DNA of 64,000 nt, from the NCBI GenBank assembly GCA_000722615.1, contig JOKI01000002.1:222424-286423 (forward strand), written 5' to 3'. The notes beneath the pieces are model-generated. The model made no database searches and was not told the DNA's origin. It saw only the letters and a program-made list of their open reading frames with translations. The stretch comes from Pseudorhizobium pelagicum. Lineage in GTDB: Bacteria; Pseudomonadota; Alphaproteobacteria; Rhizobiales; Rhizobiaceae. Shown in pieces: positions 1-7,498 of the stretch; within the stretch, counting starts at the first letter, position 1, and each line of letters starts with the position of its first letter. The position numbers were made by a program, and so were the translations under genes.

Positions 1-2
1 AA

Positions 3-137
<135 letters not shown>

Positions 138-155
138 GCTCGCCTCGCATTACAA

Positions 156-181
156 GAAAGCCCGCCAACCGGCGGGCTTTC
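156..181. terminator. Intrinsic terminator between aminotransferase and SDR gene
   Basis: An 11-bp stem (GAAAGCCCGCC / GGCGGGCTTTC) with an AACC loop lies between two convergent genes. It has A residues on the left and T residues on the right, so it can serve both strands. Confidence 0.85.
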
Positions 182-203
182 TGCAACATGGATGCCGGCT
201 GGA

Positions 204-1211
204 TCAGGGGCCGCCGTTTCCGCCGGTTGCTCCGAAGATCTGACCGGTCGAGTAGCTGGATTCCGGCGATGCCAGCAGGACATAGACCCCGGCCAGTTCC
301 GCGGGCTGCCCCGGACGCCCCAGCGGCGTGTCCGAGCCGAATTCGACGAGGGCATCGGTCGGCTGGCCGCCGCTCGGCTGCAGCGGTGTCCAGAACGGTC
401 CCGGCGCCACGCCATTGACGCGGATGCCTTTCGACGCAACCTGTTTCGCCAGACCCTTGGTGAAGTTCTCGATCGCCGCCTTTGTCGCCGAGTAGTCGAG
501 GAGGTTCTCGGGCGGGCTATAGGCGACGACAGAGGTGGTGTTGATGATCGTGGAGCCGGGCTGCAGGTGGGACAGCGCAGCCTTGGTGATCCAGAACATC
601 GCATAGACATTGGTCTTGAGCGTGTCGTCGAGCTGCTGTGTGGAGATGTCGGCGAGCGAGGCGGCCGACTGCTGCCTGGCCGCATTGTTGACCAGGATGT
701 CGAGGCCGCCGAGCTGCTCCACCGCATCGGCGACGAGCTGCTGGCAGAATGCCTCGTCGCGGATATCGCCCGGCAAGGCGACTGCCTTCCGGCCTTCGGC
801 TCTGATCAGCTCGAGCACTTCCTGCGCATCCGGCTCTTCCTGCTCCAGATAGCCGATGGCGACATCTGCGCCTTCGCGTGCATAGGCAATTGCTGCAGCG
901 CGACCGATGCCGGAATCGCCGCCGGTGATCAATGCCTTGCGGCCGGCGAGGCGGCCCGATCCCTTGTAGCTTTCCTCGCCATGGTCGGGCCGCGGCTCCA
1001 TCCGGCTCGTCAGACCGGGCCATTCCTGGGACTGACGGGGAAAGGGAGGCTGCGGATATTTTGTCGTCGGGTCCTGCAACGGCTGTGGCGCCGCCGCAGC
1101 TGGTGCCGCCGACTGCGCGCGTGCGGTTCCCGCCAGCGCAGCGACGGCGACGCCGGTCGACAGGCCTCCCAGGACGAGACGTCGCGACGGGTTGATTTCA
1201 TTGTTGCTCAT
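204..1211 (-). CDS. SDR family oxidoreductase with N-terminal export signal
   Basis: Classical short-chain dehydrogenase/reductase of 335 residues. The nucleotide-binding motif TGGDSGIG, the NNAA motif and the catalytic YSATK are all present, with a serine-rich strand (NTTSVV) before the active tyrosine, so it should use NAD(P)(H) on an unknown alcohol or carbonyl. It resembles the extended YghA/YdaD group, whose members carry an extra N-terminal tail. Here the tail begins MSNNEINPSRRLVLGG and runs into a hydrophobic stretch ending AGTARA, which looks like a Tat signal (twin arginine RR) and suggests a periplasmic enzyme. I chose the ATG at 1211 because GGAG lies 7 bases upstream; the frame stays open further but has no better start. 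An inverted repeat overlaps that ribosome-binding site. Confidence 0.85.
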   Translation of the reverse strand: MSNNEINPSRRLVLGGLSTGVAVAALAGTARAQSAAPAAAAPQPLQDPTTKYPQPPFPRQSQEWPGLTSRMEPRPDHGEESYKGSGRLAGRKALITGGDSGIGRAAAIAYAREGADVAIGYLEQEEPDAQEVLELIRAEGRKAVALPGDIRDEAFCQQLVADAVEQLGGLDILVNNAARQQSAASLADISTQQLDDTLKTNVYAMFWITKAALSHLQPGSTIINTTSVVAYSPPENLLDYSATKAAIENFTKGLAKQVASKGIRVNGVAPGPFWTPLQPSGGQPTDALVEFGSDTPLGRPGQPAELAGVYVLLASPESSYSTGQIFGATGGNGGP

Positions 1212-1218
1212 AGGGTGT

Positions 1219-1247
1219 CTCCAGTTGGTGCAGTGCCCCAACTGGAG
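1219..1247 (-). promoter_or_regulatory. Inverted repeat sequestering the SDR Shine-Dalgarno
   Basis: A perfect 10-bp inverted repeat (CTCCAGTTGG / CCAACTGGAG, 9-base spacer) sits directly before the SDR start. On the transcript the right arm carries the GGAG used as ribosome-binding site, so the folded form would hide it. It could equally be a DNA operator. Confidence 0.6.
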
Positions 1248-1264
1248 ATGGTGCCGTCAGTTCC
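1240..1264 (-). promoter_or_regulatory. Candidate EcfG (RpoE2)-type promoter of the SDR gene
   Basis: Reading the minus strand, GGAAC is followed after 18 bases by TT. This matches the general-stress sigma factor pattern described for alphaproteobacteria (GGAAC, 18-19 bases, TT). It lies about 30 bases before the SDR start codon. Short motifs of this kind occur by chance, so the call rests on position as well. Confidence 0.45.
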
Positions 1265-1306
1265 GATCGTCACGGAGCCGTGAAGACCGGAGCGTCAACA
1301 GAGCGA

Positions 1307-2545
1307 TCAGTCTTCCTTGGTGATCCGTACGATGGTGGATTCGCCGCCGCCGCGCTGTTCCGTGACCGCATAGACGGCACCGTCCGGACCGACCTTGACG
1401 TCGCGGATGCGGGCATCCATCGGCACGCGCTCCTCGTACTGGACGCGGTCGTCCGCCATGTGAATGACGACGAGGCCCTGCGTCACAAGACCACCAACGA
1501 TGAAGGCTCCCTGCCACTCCGGAATGGCATCGCCATCGTAGTAAGCCATGCCGGAGGGGGCGATCACCGGGTCCCAATAATAGACCGGCTGTTCGGTCTC
1601 GGCCATCTCGGTCACACCGTCGCCCACGGTGCTGCCGCTGTATTCCACCCCGTATGTGACTTCCGGCCAGCCGTAGTTCTTGCCGGCTTCGGGCCTGTTC
1701 AGCTCGTCGCCGCCGCGCGGACCGTGCTCCACGAGCCAGAAGCGGCCTTCGCCGTCAAGTGCTGCCGATTGCACGTTGCGGTGGCCGAGGCTCCAGATTT
1801 CTGGAAGACCTTCCTGGCCGATAAAGGGGTTGCCCTCGACAGGCTCGCCTTCCGCCGTGATCCGGAAGACCTTGCCCAGGCCGCTTGTGATGTCCTGGGC
1901 CTGGACGCGTGGTTCCGGATCCGAGCGTTCGCCGACGGTGACGTAGAGGTTACCCTCAGGGCTGAAGACGAGGCGGGAGCCGAAATGCTTGTTGCCGTCA
2001 TAGCTTGGCGTCTGGCGGAAGATGACCTCGACGTTTTCCAGGCTGCCGCCGCCATCGTCATTGGTCACAAGCTTGGCGGAGGCCACGGAGGTGCCGTTGC
2101 CGTCCTCTCGCTCTTCGGCGAAGGAGAAGTAGATCATGCCGGACGTCTCGAAATCCGGACCGAGCGCCACATCGAGGAGGCCACCCTGGCCGGCGCTGAG
2201 GACTTTGGGGACACCTTCGATCTCCGGTCCTGCCTCGCCTTCTTCGGAAATGATGTGCATGGCGCCCTGCTTGGCGGTGACCAGCATCCGGCCATCCGGC
2301 AGGAACTCCATGGCCCAGAGATGCGGAAGGCCATCGGCAACGACCTCCGTGGCGATCTCCGGCATTTCCGGCGGTTGCGGTGCCCGGGTCTGTTCCTTGA
2401 AGGCCGGCTGCTGGTCGGGCGCATTGGGTGGCGCGGTCTCCACGGGGGCGCCGGGCTCAGCCCCGCTTTGCTGGGAATGTGCCGGCACGACGGCCAGCGT
2501 GGCAGACAGCATGGTCCCGGAGAGGAGAAGGATCAGTCGGTTCAT
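1307..2545 (-). CDS. PQQ-dependent sugar dehydrogenase (YliI/Asd family), exported
   Basis: A 412-residue six-bladed beta-propeller of the soluble glucose/sorbosone dehydrogenase family, which oxidises aldose sugars in the periplasm with pyrroloquinoline quinone. The first 25 residues (MNRLILLLSGTMLSATLAVVPAHS) form a signal peptide with an AHS cleavage site. Family hallmarks include LPHLWAMEFLPDGRMLVT, GLLDVALGPDF, the SRLVFSPEGNLYVTVGER stretch and HRNVQSAALD...WLVEHGPRGGDELN, which holds the catalytic histidine region. It is encoded in the same direction as the SDR gene, 95 bases upstream of it, so joint transcription is possible. A GGGAG Shine-Dalgarno supports the ATG at 2545. The sugar substrate cannot be deduced. 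Confidence 0.85.
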   Translation of the reverse strand: MNRLILLLSGTMLSATLAVVPAHSQQSGAEPGAPVETAPPNAPDQQPAFKEQTRAPQPPEMPEIATEVVADGLPHLWAMEFLPDGRMLVTAKQGAMHIISEEGEAGPEIEGVPKVLSAGQGGLLDVALGPDFETSGMIYFSFAEEREDGNGTSVASAKLVTNDDGGGSLENVEVIFRQTPSYDGNKHFGSRLVFSPEGNLYVTVGERSDPEPRVQAQDITSGLGKVFRITAEGEPVEGNPFIGQEGLPEIWSLGHRNVQSAALDGEGRFWLVEHGPRGGDELNRPEAGKNYGWPEVTYGVEYSGSTVGDGVTEMAETEQPVYYWDPVIAPSGMAYYDGDAIPEWQGAFIVGGLVTQGLVVIHMADDRVQYEERVPMDARIRDVKVGPDGAVYAVTEQRGGGESTIVRITKED

Positions 2546-2866
2546 AGGTGGTCACTCCCTTGTTGGCATTTGCGGCAAAAGGTGCCGCCTTGCGGCTGTC
2601 ACCGATCAGGCCGCGATAAGGGTGATCTAGGGCGAGCGGGGTGGATGGCTGCACACGGGCCCTTCAAGAATAGTTTATTGCAGATGTAACGCCGAACATG
2701 CGGAATCACGCCCCGTCCAGTGGCGCGGGCTCCGATCGGAGGAAGTGCAGTTCGTTTGCGGATTTTGCCTTCCGTTTGGAACCATGAGGTGCAGACTGCG
2801 CTTTTCCATCACCTTCGAGCCGGTCATTCCACCGGCGCAAAGGTTTTTGATCACAGGAGGGAAAAC
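2546..2866. other. Divergent intergenic region, sugar dehydrogenase / DUF2188
   Basis: These 321 bases separate two divergent genes. I see the ribosome-binding sites of both genes and a candidate EcfG promoter for the right-hand gene. No other coding or RNA signal is convincing. Confidence 0.6.
2778..2804 (+). promoter_or_regulatory. Candidate EcfG-type promoter of the DUF2188 gene
   Basis: GGAAC at 2778-2782 is followed after 19 bases by TT at 2802-2803, the spacing reported for RpoE2/EcfG promoters. It lies about 65 bases before the start codon of a gene type often found in general-stress regulons. The -10 half is weak. Confidence 0.4.
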
Positions 2867-3142
2867 ATGACCAAGGTGACGTACCAGATCGTCGAGCACG
2901 ACGGTGGCTGGGCCTATCGACTCGGCGACGTCTACTCCGAAACATTCGCGTCTCACTCCGATGCCCTCCAGGCGGCACGGATCGTTGCGGCTGAGCAGCA
3001 GGTGGGCGGTGAGCCAGAAGAAATCAGCTGGCAGGACGCGAAGGGTGTCTGGCACACGGAATACAGCGACGGCGGCGACCGTCCGGAAGCCGAGGTGGTG
3101 GACGACGAGAACGACGAGCCGTCCGGCCGCCGTCAGTCCTGA
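2867..3142 (+). CDS. DUF2188-type small protein
   Basis: A 91-residue acidic protein beginning MTKVTYQIVEHDGGWAYRLG, the start typical of DUF2188 proteins: a short antiparallel sheet followed by a helix rich in alanine (SDALQAARIVAAEQ). The function of the family is unknown; many members are induced by general stress. A perfect AGGAGG lies 6 bases before the ATG, which fixes the start although the frame is open further upstream. The acidic tail (EVVDDENDE) is probably disordered. The last 10 bases overlap the end of the convergent LysR gene. Confidence 0.75.
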   Translation: MTKVTYQIVEHDGGWAYRLGDVYSETFASHSDALQAARIVAAEQQVGGEPEEISWQDAKGVWHTEYSDGGDRPEAEVVDDENDEPSGRRQS

Positions 3143-4056
3143 GGCCGGGTCTCCCGCGCGTAGTCACGCAGGCCCTGCACCAGGGCATCGAAGGTCTTGC
3201 GCCACCGGAGACCGCGTCTCAGGTTCTCGTGCATGACGACCCATGTCTCCAGCGGCAGTTCGAAGACGTCGGGAAGGATCCGGACGAGATCCGGGTCTCT
3301 TCGCGCAACGCCCGTCTGGCAGAACCCGATACCTACGCCGGCCCGGATGGCTGCCAGCTGGGCGACGTTGCTGTCGATCCTGTAGCTCCAGTTGAGCTCG
3401 TCGAGGGCCGGAAATGTCGGCATCATCGCCTGAAAGCGGACTTCCATTGCCCTGATGAACGCCGTTTTCCGGTCGAAACCGATGAAGCGGTGGCCTTTCA
3501 GGTCGGCTGGGGACAGCGGCATGCCGTACCGGTCAAGGTAGCGTTGATGGGCATGAAGGCCGATCGGAACGTTGCCGATCCTTTGCGCCACGAGCGCTTC
3601 CTGGGCAGGATTGGTCATGCGAATGGCGATATCCGCCTCGCGCCGTAGCAGATCCTCCACCGCGTCCGAGAGCGACAGTTCGATGGTCAGATGCGGATGC
3701 TCGTCCTGCAGCGCCGCCAGGATCGGCGGCAGGACTTCGATTCCGATGACGTCGCTGGCACTGATGCGCACGACGCCACTGATATCGCCCGAGGCGCCGG
3801 TCGCGTGCCGCTCCATGGCGGCCGCCGTCGACGCGAGCGTTTCCGCATAGGGCTGCAGGGCGAGAGCCGCATCGGTCGGACGCAGGCCCTGTTGTGATCG
3901 CGTGAAGAGCGGATAGCCCAGGGCCCGTTCCAAGGCCTCCACATGCCGCCCGGCCGTCGGCTGCGTCAGACCCAGATCGCGCGCCCCCGCCGACAGGGAG
4001 CCGGTCCGGAGGACGGCCAGGAAGGTGCGGTAAAGATCCCAGCTGATGGTATTCAT
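3133..4056 (-). CDS. LysR family transcriptional regulator
   Basis: A 307-residue LysR-type regulator. Residues 1-60 form the winged helix-turn-helix (YRTFLAVLRTGSLSAGARDLGLTQPTAGRHVEALE) and the remainder the effector-binding domain. The gene is divergent from the NAD-dependent epimerase gene, with 86 bases between the two start codons, the usual layout for a LysR protein controlling its neighbour. A likely target is therefore the epimerase/membrane-protein pair to the right. The effector is unknown. Confidence 0.85.
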   Translation of the reverse strand: MNTISWDLYRTFLAVLRTGSLSAGARDLGLTQPTAGRHVEALERALGYPLFTRSQQGLRPTDAALALQPYAETLASTAAAMERHATGASGDISGVVRISASDVIGIEVLPPILAALQDEHPHLTIELSLSDAVEDLLRREADIAIRMTNPAQEALVAQRIGNVPIGLHAHQRYLDRYGMPLSPADLKGHRFIGFDRKTAFIRAMEVRFQAMMPTFPALDELNWSYRIDSNVAQLAAIRAGVGIGFCQTGVARRDPDLVRILPDVFELPLETWVVMHENLRRGLRWRKTFDALVQGLRDYARETRPQD

Positions 4057-4142
4057 TTTTGAATAGCTTCTCTGCCTATGTCGCCAATTCCATATATCTC
4101 TGGCATGCCCGACAATCCAGCCATCAACCGATGGAGATTGCC

Positions 4143-5165
4143 ATGACCAACGAAATAGTCCCAGCCCGCACGGCCCTTGTCCTTGGAGCCACGGGTGGAA
4201 TTGGTGGCCACGTCGCCCGAGGGCTTGCTGCCCGGGGGTGGATCGTGCGGGCCCTGAGCCGTGGCACGACTGGCGGTCGCGAGCTCGATCCTCGATTTCA
4301 GCGGCATGTCGGCGACGCGCTCAATGCCGAGGATGTGCGTCGTGCCGCGGAAGGCGCGGACCTCATCGTGCACGCCGTCAATCCGCCCGGATACCGCGAT
4401 TGGGAAAAGCTGGTGCTGCCGATGCTGGACAATACGATATCCGCAGCAAAGGCGGTCGGCGCCCGGATCCTTCTGCCGGGTACCGTCTACAATTACGGGC
4501 CGGATGTCTTTCCGGTTGTCACGGAAGATAGCCCCCAAAATGCCCTGACCCGGAAAGGAAAGATCCGCGTCGAGATGGAGCGACGCCTGCAGGCTGCCGC
4601 GATGGAAGGCGTTCCGGTCCTGATCGTACGGGCCGGAGACTTTTTTGGCCCCGGCGCCGGCAACAACTGGTTCTCGCAGGGCGTGATCAAGCCGGGAAAA
4701 CCGGTCGCCTCGTTCGGCAATCCCGGCAGCCGTGGGGTAGGTCACCAATGGGCCTACCTGCCCGATGTTGCCGAAACCATGCTGCGGCTGGTGGATCGCT
4801 CCCGCGACCTGCCGCCGTTTGCAGTCTTCCACATGGAGGGCGTCTGGGACCATGACGGGCAGCAGATGAGACATGCGATCGAGCGCGTTCTGGGGCGCCG
4901 GATCCCGGCCAAGCCCTTTCCATGGTGGCTGCTGCGTCTCGCTGCGCCTTTCGTGCCTATGTTTCGGGAGCTCGGTGAGATGCGCTATCTCTGGCGCACG
5001 CCGGTGCGGATGACCAATGACAAGCTTGTCGCCTTTCTCGGCGACGAGCCACGCACGTCGCTCGACCTTGCCATGCTCGCCACGTTGAAGGATCTGGAAT
5101 GCATGGATGCCGGCGTCAGCTCTGCCGGGCTTCCCAAGCACCAGAACACGGGGAGAGCGGCATGA
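4143..5165 (+). CDS. NAD-dependent epimerase/dehydratase family protein
   Basis: An atypical SDR of 340 residues. The N terminus has TALVLGATGGIGGHVARGLA, the glycine-rich NAD(P)-binding motif, and the active-site region reads VYNYGPDVFP, so the catalytic Tyr-x-x-x-Lys is not well preserved. The ATG at 4143 is preferred because GGAG lies 6 bases upstream; an in-frame ATG at 4131 and an upstream open stretch exist without good ribosome-binding sites. The stop overlaps the start of the next gene by 4 bases (ATGA), so the two are translationally coupled. The substrate is unknown, and divergence from a LysR gene suggests inducible expression. Confidence 0.8.
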   Translation: MTNEIVPARTALVLGATGGIGGHVARGLAARGWIVRALSRGTTGGRELDPRFQRHVGDALNAEDVRRAAEGADLIVHAVNPPGYRDWEKLVLPMLDNTISAAKAVGARILLPGTVYNYGPDVFPVVTEDSPQNALTRKGKIRVEMERRLQAAAMEGVPVLIVRAGDFFGPGAGNNWFSQGVIKPGKPVASFGNPGSRGVGHQWAYLPDVAETMLRLVDRSRDLPPFAVFHMEGVWDHDGQQMRHAIERVLGRRIPAKPFPWWLLRLAAPFVPMFRELGEMRYLWRTPVRMTNDKLVAFLGDEPRTSLDLAMLATLKDLECMDAGVSSAGLPKHQNTGRAA

Positions 5166-5542
5166 GATCCGCAGCGGCAAAGACCGGTTTAACCGGATCC
5201 GCCTTTTGTTTCTTCGCCCTGGCGCTGCCGGTGCTGATCCTGGTCCAAGTCTACCTGCCAGGGCTCGCCATCTTCTCGGACGGCTCTCTCTGGGCGGTTC
5301 ACGGCGCGGTCGGCGGTGCCATGGGTGTGCCGATCATCGCATTGCTGCTCGTGGCCTGGCTGTCCCCGCAGCTTCGCCGGCACCGGCTCCTCACGGCCCT
5401 GCTGTTCGGGCTCTATCTCCTGCAGTTCGTCTTCATCATCGCAGGCGAAGGATGGGGAGTTCTGCAGGCACTGCATCCGGCCAATGCCGTTGTCATCACC
5501 GTGGCGGCGGTTCTTCTCGCAAGAGCTGCATGGTCCGAATAG
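5162..5542 (+). CDS. Small integral membrane protein (DUF6220-like)
   Basis: A 126-residue protein with four predicted membrane helices, around residues 12-32, 42-64, 75-96 and 100-122. The pattern, with conserved HGAVGG and LHPANA segments near helix ends, resembles DUF6220 proteins, which have no known function. It starts inside the stop of the epimerase gene (ATGA overlap), so the two form an operon. The name is from pattern memory and is moderately certain. Confidence 0.65.
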   Translation: MRSAAAKTGLTGSAFCFFALALPVLILVQVYLPGLAIFSDGSLWAVHGAVGGAMGVPIIALLLVAWLSPQLRRHRLLTALLFGLYLLQFVFIIAGEGWGVLQALHPANAVVITVAAVLLARAAWSE

Positions 5543-5548
5543 AGATGT

Positions 5549-5572
5549 AAGGGGCGCCTTGCGGCGCCCCTT
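5549..5572. terminator. Hairpin between convergent genes
   Basis: An 8-bp GC stem, GGGGCGCC / GGCGCCCC with loop TTGC, is flanked by AA and TTAA between two convergent stop codons. It is likely a bidirectional terminator, although the T tract is short. Confidence 0.6.
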
Positions 5573-5578
5573 AATGCA

Positions 5579-6700
5579 TCAGGCTGCGGCGTCGAGCGCC
5601 GGATAGTCGGTGTAGCCCTTGGCGCCGCCGCCATAGAAGGTGCTGCCGTCCGGGTCGTTCAGGGCCGCGCCGGTTTCGAGGCGCTCGACCAGATCCGGGT
5701 TGGCAATGAACAGGCGTCCGAAGGACACCATGTCGGCGCGGCCGCTTTCCACGGCCTGCATGGCAGTGTCGCGGTCATAGCCGTTGTTGACCATCCAGCC
5801 GGCCTTGCCGCCGGCGTTGCGGTAGGTCGCCTTGAAGGCGTCGTAGTCGAAGCTGGTGCCCTCATACTGGAAGCTGCGGTCGCCGCCCGTTGCACCCTCG
5901 ATGACGTGGATGAAGGAGAGGTCGCGTGTGGCCAGCTGTGCCGCGACGTAATCGAAGATGGCCTGGGGATCGTCGTCGGAAATGCCGTTGGCGGGCGTCG
6001 TCGGCGACAGTCGGATGCCGGTGCGGCCGGCGCCGATCTCTCCCGATACGGCATCGACCACTTCGAGAAGGAAGCGGGCACGATTTTCGACCGAGCCGCC
6101 GTAGTCATCGGTGCGCTGGTTGGCGCCGGTCTTCAGGAACTGGTCGATCAGATAGCCATTGGCAGCATGGATCTCGACGCCGTCGAAGCCGGCGTCCATG
6201 GCGGCGCGGGCAGCCTTGCGGAAGTCATCGACGATGCCTGGAATTTCAGATGCTTCCAGGGCGCGGGGAGCAGAGGTTTCGACGAATTCGCCGGTGCCGT
6301 CCGGGTTGATGATGTAGGTCTTTCCGCCCGCCGGGATCGCCGAGGGCGCGACTGGTGCTGCGCCGTTCGGCTGCAGCGAGACATGCGAGACGCGACCGAC
6401 ATGCCAGAGCTGCGTCACGATCTTGCCGCCCTTGGCGTGAACGGCGTCGGTGACCTTCTTCCATCCATCGATGGCCTGCTGCAGGTAAAGGCCCGGGACG
6501 TCGGCATAGCCCTGGCCCTGGTGGGTGATCGGCGTGCCTTCCGTGATGATCAGGCCGGCTGTGGCGCGCTGCTCGTAGTAGGTCACGTTCAGGTCGTTGG
6601 GGACGGCCTTCGGCGAGCGGTTGCGGGTCAGGGGAGCCATCGCGAGCCGGTTGGCGACGTCAATGTCGCCGATCTTCATCGGATCAAAAAGTGTGGTCAT
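5579..6700 (-). CDS. Old yellow enzyme family alkene reductase (NemA-like)
   Basis: A 373-residue FMN-dependent oxidoreductase of the old yellow enzyme family, which reduces activated alkenes, nitro compounds and N-ethylmaleimide with NAD(P)H in the cytosol. The N terminus LFDPMKIGDIDVANRLAMAPLTRNR is typical. The substrate-binding pair is in GVEIHAANGYLIDQF (His and Asn), followed by TDDYGGSVENRARF, a strongly conserved family motif. Start at 6700 is supported by AAGGA upstream. An ArsR-type repressor gene lies 52 bases upstream in the same direction, a common pairing in which the repressor senses electrophiles and controls the reductase. Confidence 0.9.
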   Translation of the reverse strand: MTTLFDPMKIGDIDVANRLAMAPLTRNRSPKAVPNDLNVTYYEQRATAGLIITEGTPITHQGQGYADVPGLYLQQAIDGWKKVTDAVHAKGGKIVTQLWHVGRVSHVSLQPNGAAPVAPSAIPAGGKTYIINPDGTGEFVETSAPRALEASEIPGIVDDFRKAARAAMDAGFDGVEIHAANGYLIDQFLKTGANQRTDDYGGSVENRARFLLEVVDAVSGEIGAGRTGIRLSPTTPANGISDDDPQAIFDYVAAQLATRDLSFIHVIEGATGGDRSFQYEGTSFDYDAFKATYRNAGGKAGWMVNNGYDRDTAMQAVESGRADMVSFGRLFIANPDLVERLETGAALNDPDGSTFYGGGAKGYTDYPALDAAA

Positions 6701-6752
6701 CGGAAATATCCTTGGGGTGTTGGGAGGTCTGCGGGAGTGGGAGGTGAGGTGA

Positions 6753-7067
6753 TCAGAGCGTGTTTTTCAGCTCATCGAGGAATGCCTGGATGGCCTTTTC
6801 ATTGCGGCGGTAGAACGACCACTGGCCGACGCGGTTGATCTCGACGAGACCGGCCTTCTCGAGCGTTGCCAGATGGGCGGAAACGGTCGACTGCGACAGG
6901 GCGCAGCGCTTTTCGAACTGATTGGCACAGATACCCATCTCCAGCGGATGGGCCTGGGACGAGAAATGCGCTTCCGGCTCGCGCATCCACTCCAGGAATT
7001 CCACCCGGGTGGGATGCGACAGTGCTTTGAGGATCTCGGTCTTGTTCATCGGCACAAAATCGTTCAT
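6753..7067 (-). CDS. ArsR family transcriptional regulator
   Basis: A 104-residue winged-helix repressor. LKALSHPTRVEFLEWM is the ArsR entry helix, and the recognition helix is in CALSQSTVSAHLATLEKAGLVE. Cysteines at ICANQFEKRCALSQ could sense metals or electrophiles. It is placed directly before the alkene reductase and probably controls both genes. The first ATG (7067) lies only two bases from a perfect palindrome that covers the likely -10 element, so the message may be leaderless; the second ATG at 7049 is the alternative start. From memory, a gene of this type also flanks the AbcR sRNAs in Sinorhizobium meliloti. Confidence 0.8.
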   Translation of the reverse strand: MNDFVPMNKTEILKALSHPTRVEFLEWMREPEAHFSSQAHPLEMGICANQFEKRCALSQSTVSAHLATLEKAGLVEINRVGQWSFYRRNEKAIQAFLDELKNTL

Positions 7068-7068
7068 G

Positions 7069-7086
7069 CCCGATATATAGATCGGG
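7069..7086. promoter_or_regulatory. Palindromic operator over the ArsR promoter
   Basis: The perfect inverted repeat CCCGAT-N6-ATCGGG has an AT-rich centre (minus strand CTATAT) that looks like the -10 box of the ArsR gene. Binding here would block transcription, so autoregulation is likely. Confidence 0.5.
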
Positions 7087-7125
7087 ATTTCTCGATTTTA
7101 AGGTGCGGACCCAGACAACGCGACC

Positions 7126-7226
7126 AAAAAAATAGGGCCGGGATTTCTCCTGGCCCTGAGATGTGAAGGTTCAAAACCTCCAGAGGGGAACAGCTGGGAG
7201 CCGCGACCGGGCCGCGGATGCCAACT
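7126..7226 (-). ncRNA. AbcR-type (alpha-r15) trans-acting sRNA, downstream copy
   Basis: On the minus strand this transcript would contain CUCCCA followed by GUUCCCCUCUGGAGG, the two anti-Shine-Dalgarno seed motifs known from AbcR1/AbcR2 of rhizobia, Agrobacterium and Brucella. It ends in a strong terminator (AGGGCC ... GGCCCT followed by ATTTTTTT, 7126-7157). These Hfq-dependent RNAs silence many ABC-transporter substrate-binding protein mRNAs. A second copy lies just upstream, and the placement between an ArsR-type gene and lsrB matches the S. meliloti locus as I recall it. The 5' end is inferred from the promoter and is approximate. Confidence 0.85.
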
Positions 7227-7232
7227 CACCGC

Positions 7233-7261
7233 AATATGGGAAGATGGGCGGCGCCGGACAA
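7233..7261 (-). promoter_or_regulatory. Sigma-70 promoter of the downstream AbcR copy
   Basis: Minus strand: -35 TTGTCC, 17-base spacer, -10 CATATT. The spacing is identical to that of the other sRNA copy, and it predicts a start near 7226. Confidence 0.65.
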
Positions 7262-7284
7262 GACAGCCGGCGCAAACTGCAGGC

Positions 7285-7400
7285 AAAAAAAAGGGCCACC
7301 GAATTGCTTCGGGGCCCTATAGGTATGAAGGTCAAAAACCTCCAGAGGGGAACAGCTGATGCGGTGGAACTGGGAGGAAAGCCACCGTGTGCATCAACTG
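7285..7400 (-). ncRNA. AbcR-type (alpha-r15) trans-acting sRNA, upstream copy
   Basis: Second tandem copy on the minus strand, about 115 nt. It shares a 24-base block (7336-7359) with the downstream copy (7171-7194), holding the GUUCCCCUCUGGAGG seed, and has its own CUCCCA motif in UUCCUCCCAGUUCC. The terminator is a GC hairpin (GGGCC ... GGCCC) followed by eight U residues (7285-7319). Conservation of the seeds and divergence elsewhere between the copies is what is known for AbcR1 and AbcR2. I do not assign which is which. Confidence 0.85.
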
Positions 7401-7405
7401 AGTGC

Positions 7406-7434
7406 GATATGGTGGTTTTTTGTGCAGTGAACAA
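7406..7434 (-). promoter_or_regulatory. Sigma-70 promoter of the upstream AbcR copy
   Basis: Minus strand: -35 TTGTTC, 17-base spacer, -10 CATATC. It lies the same distance from the seed region as in the other copy, and it predicts a start near 7400. Confidence 0.65.
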
Positions 7435-7498
7435 TGCATAAATGTGCAGGACAGCCATGCAGGGTGCGCAGGCCTGTACAAAGGTGCCTAGAAACCGC

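Noticed and set aside
2675..3055. Minus-strand 126-codon frame opposite the DUF2188 gene
   Set aside because: The plus-strand gene has a perfect ribosome-binding site and a family-like N terminus; this is its shadow.
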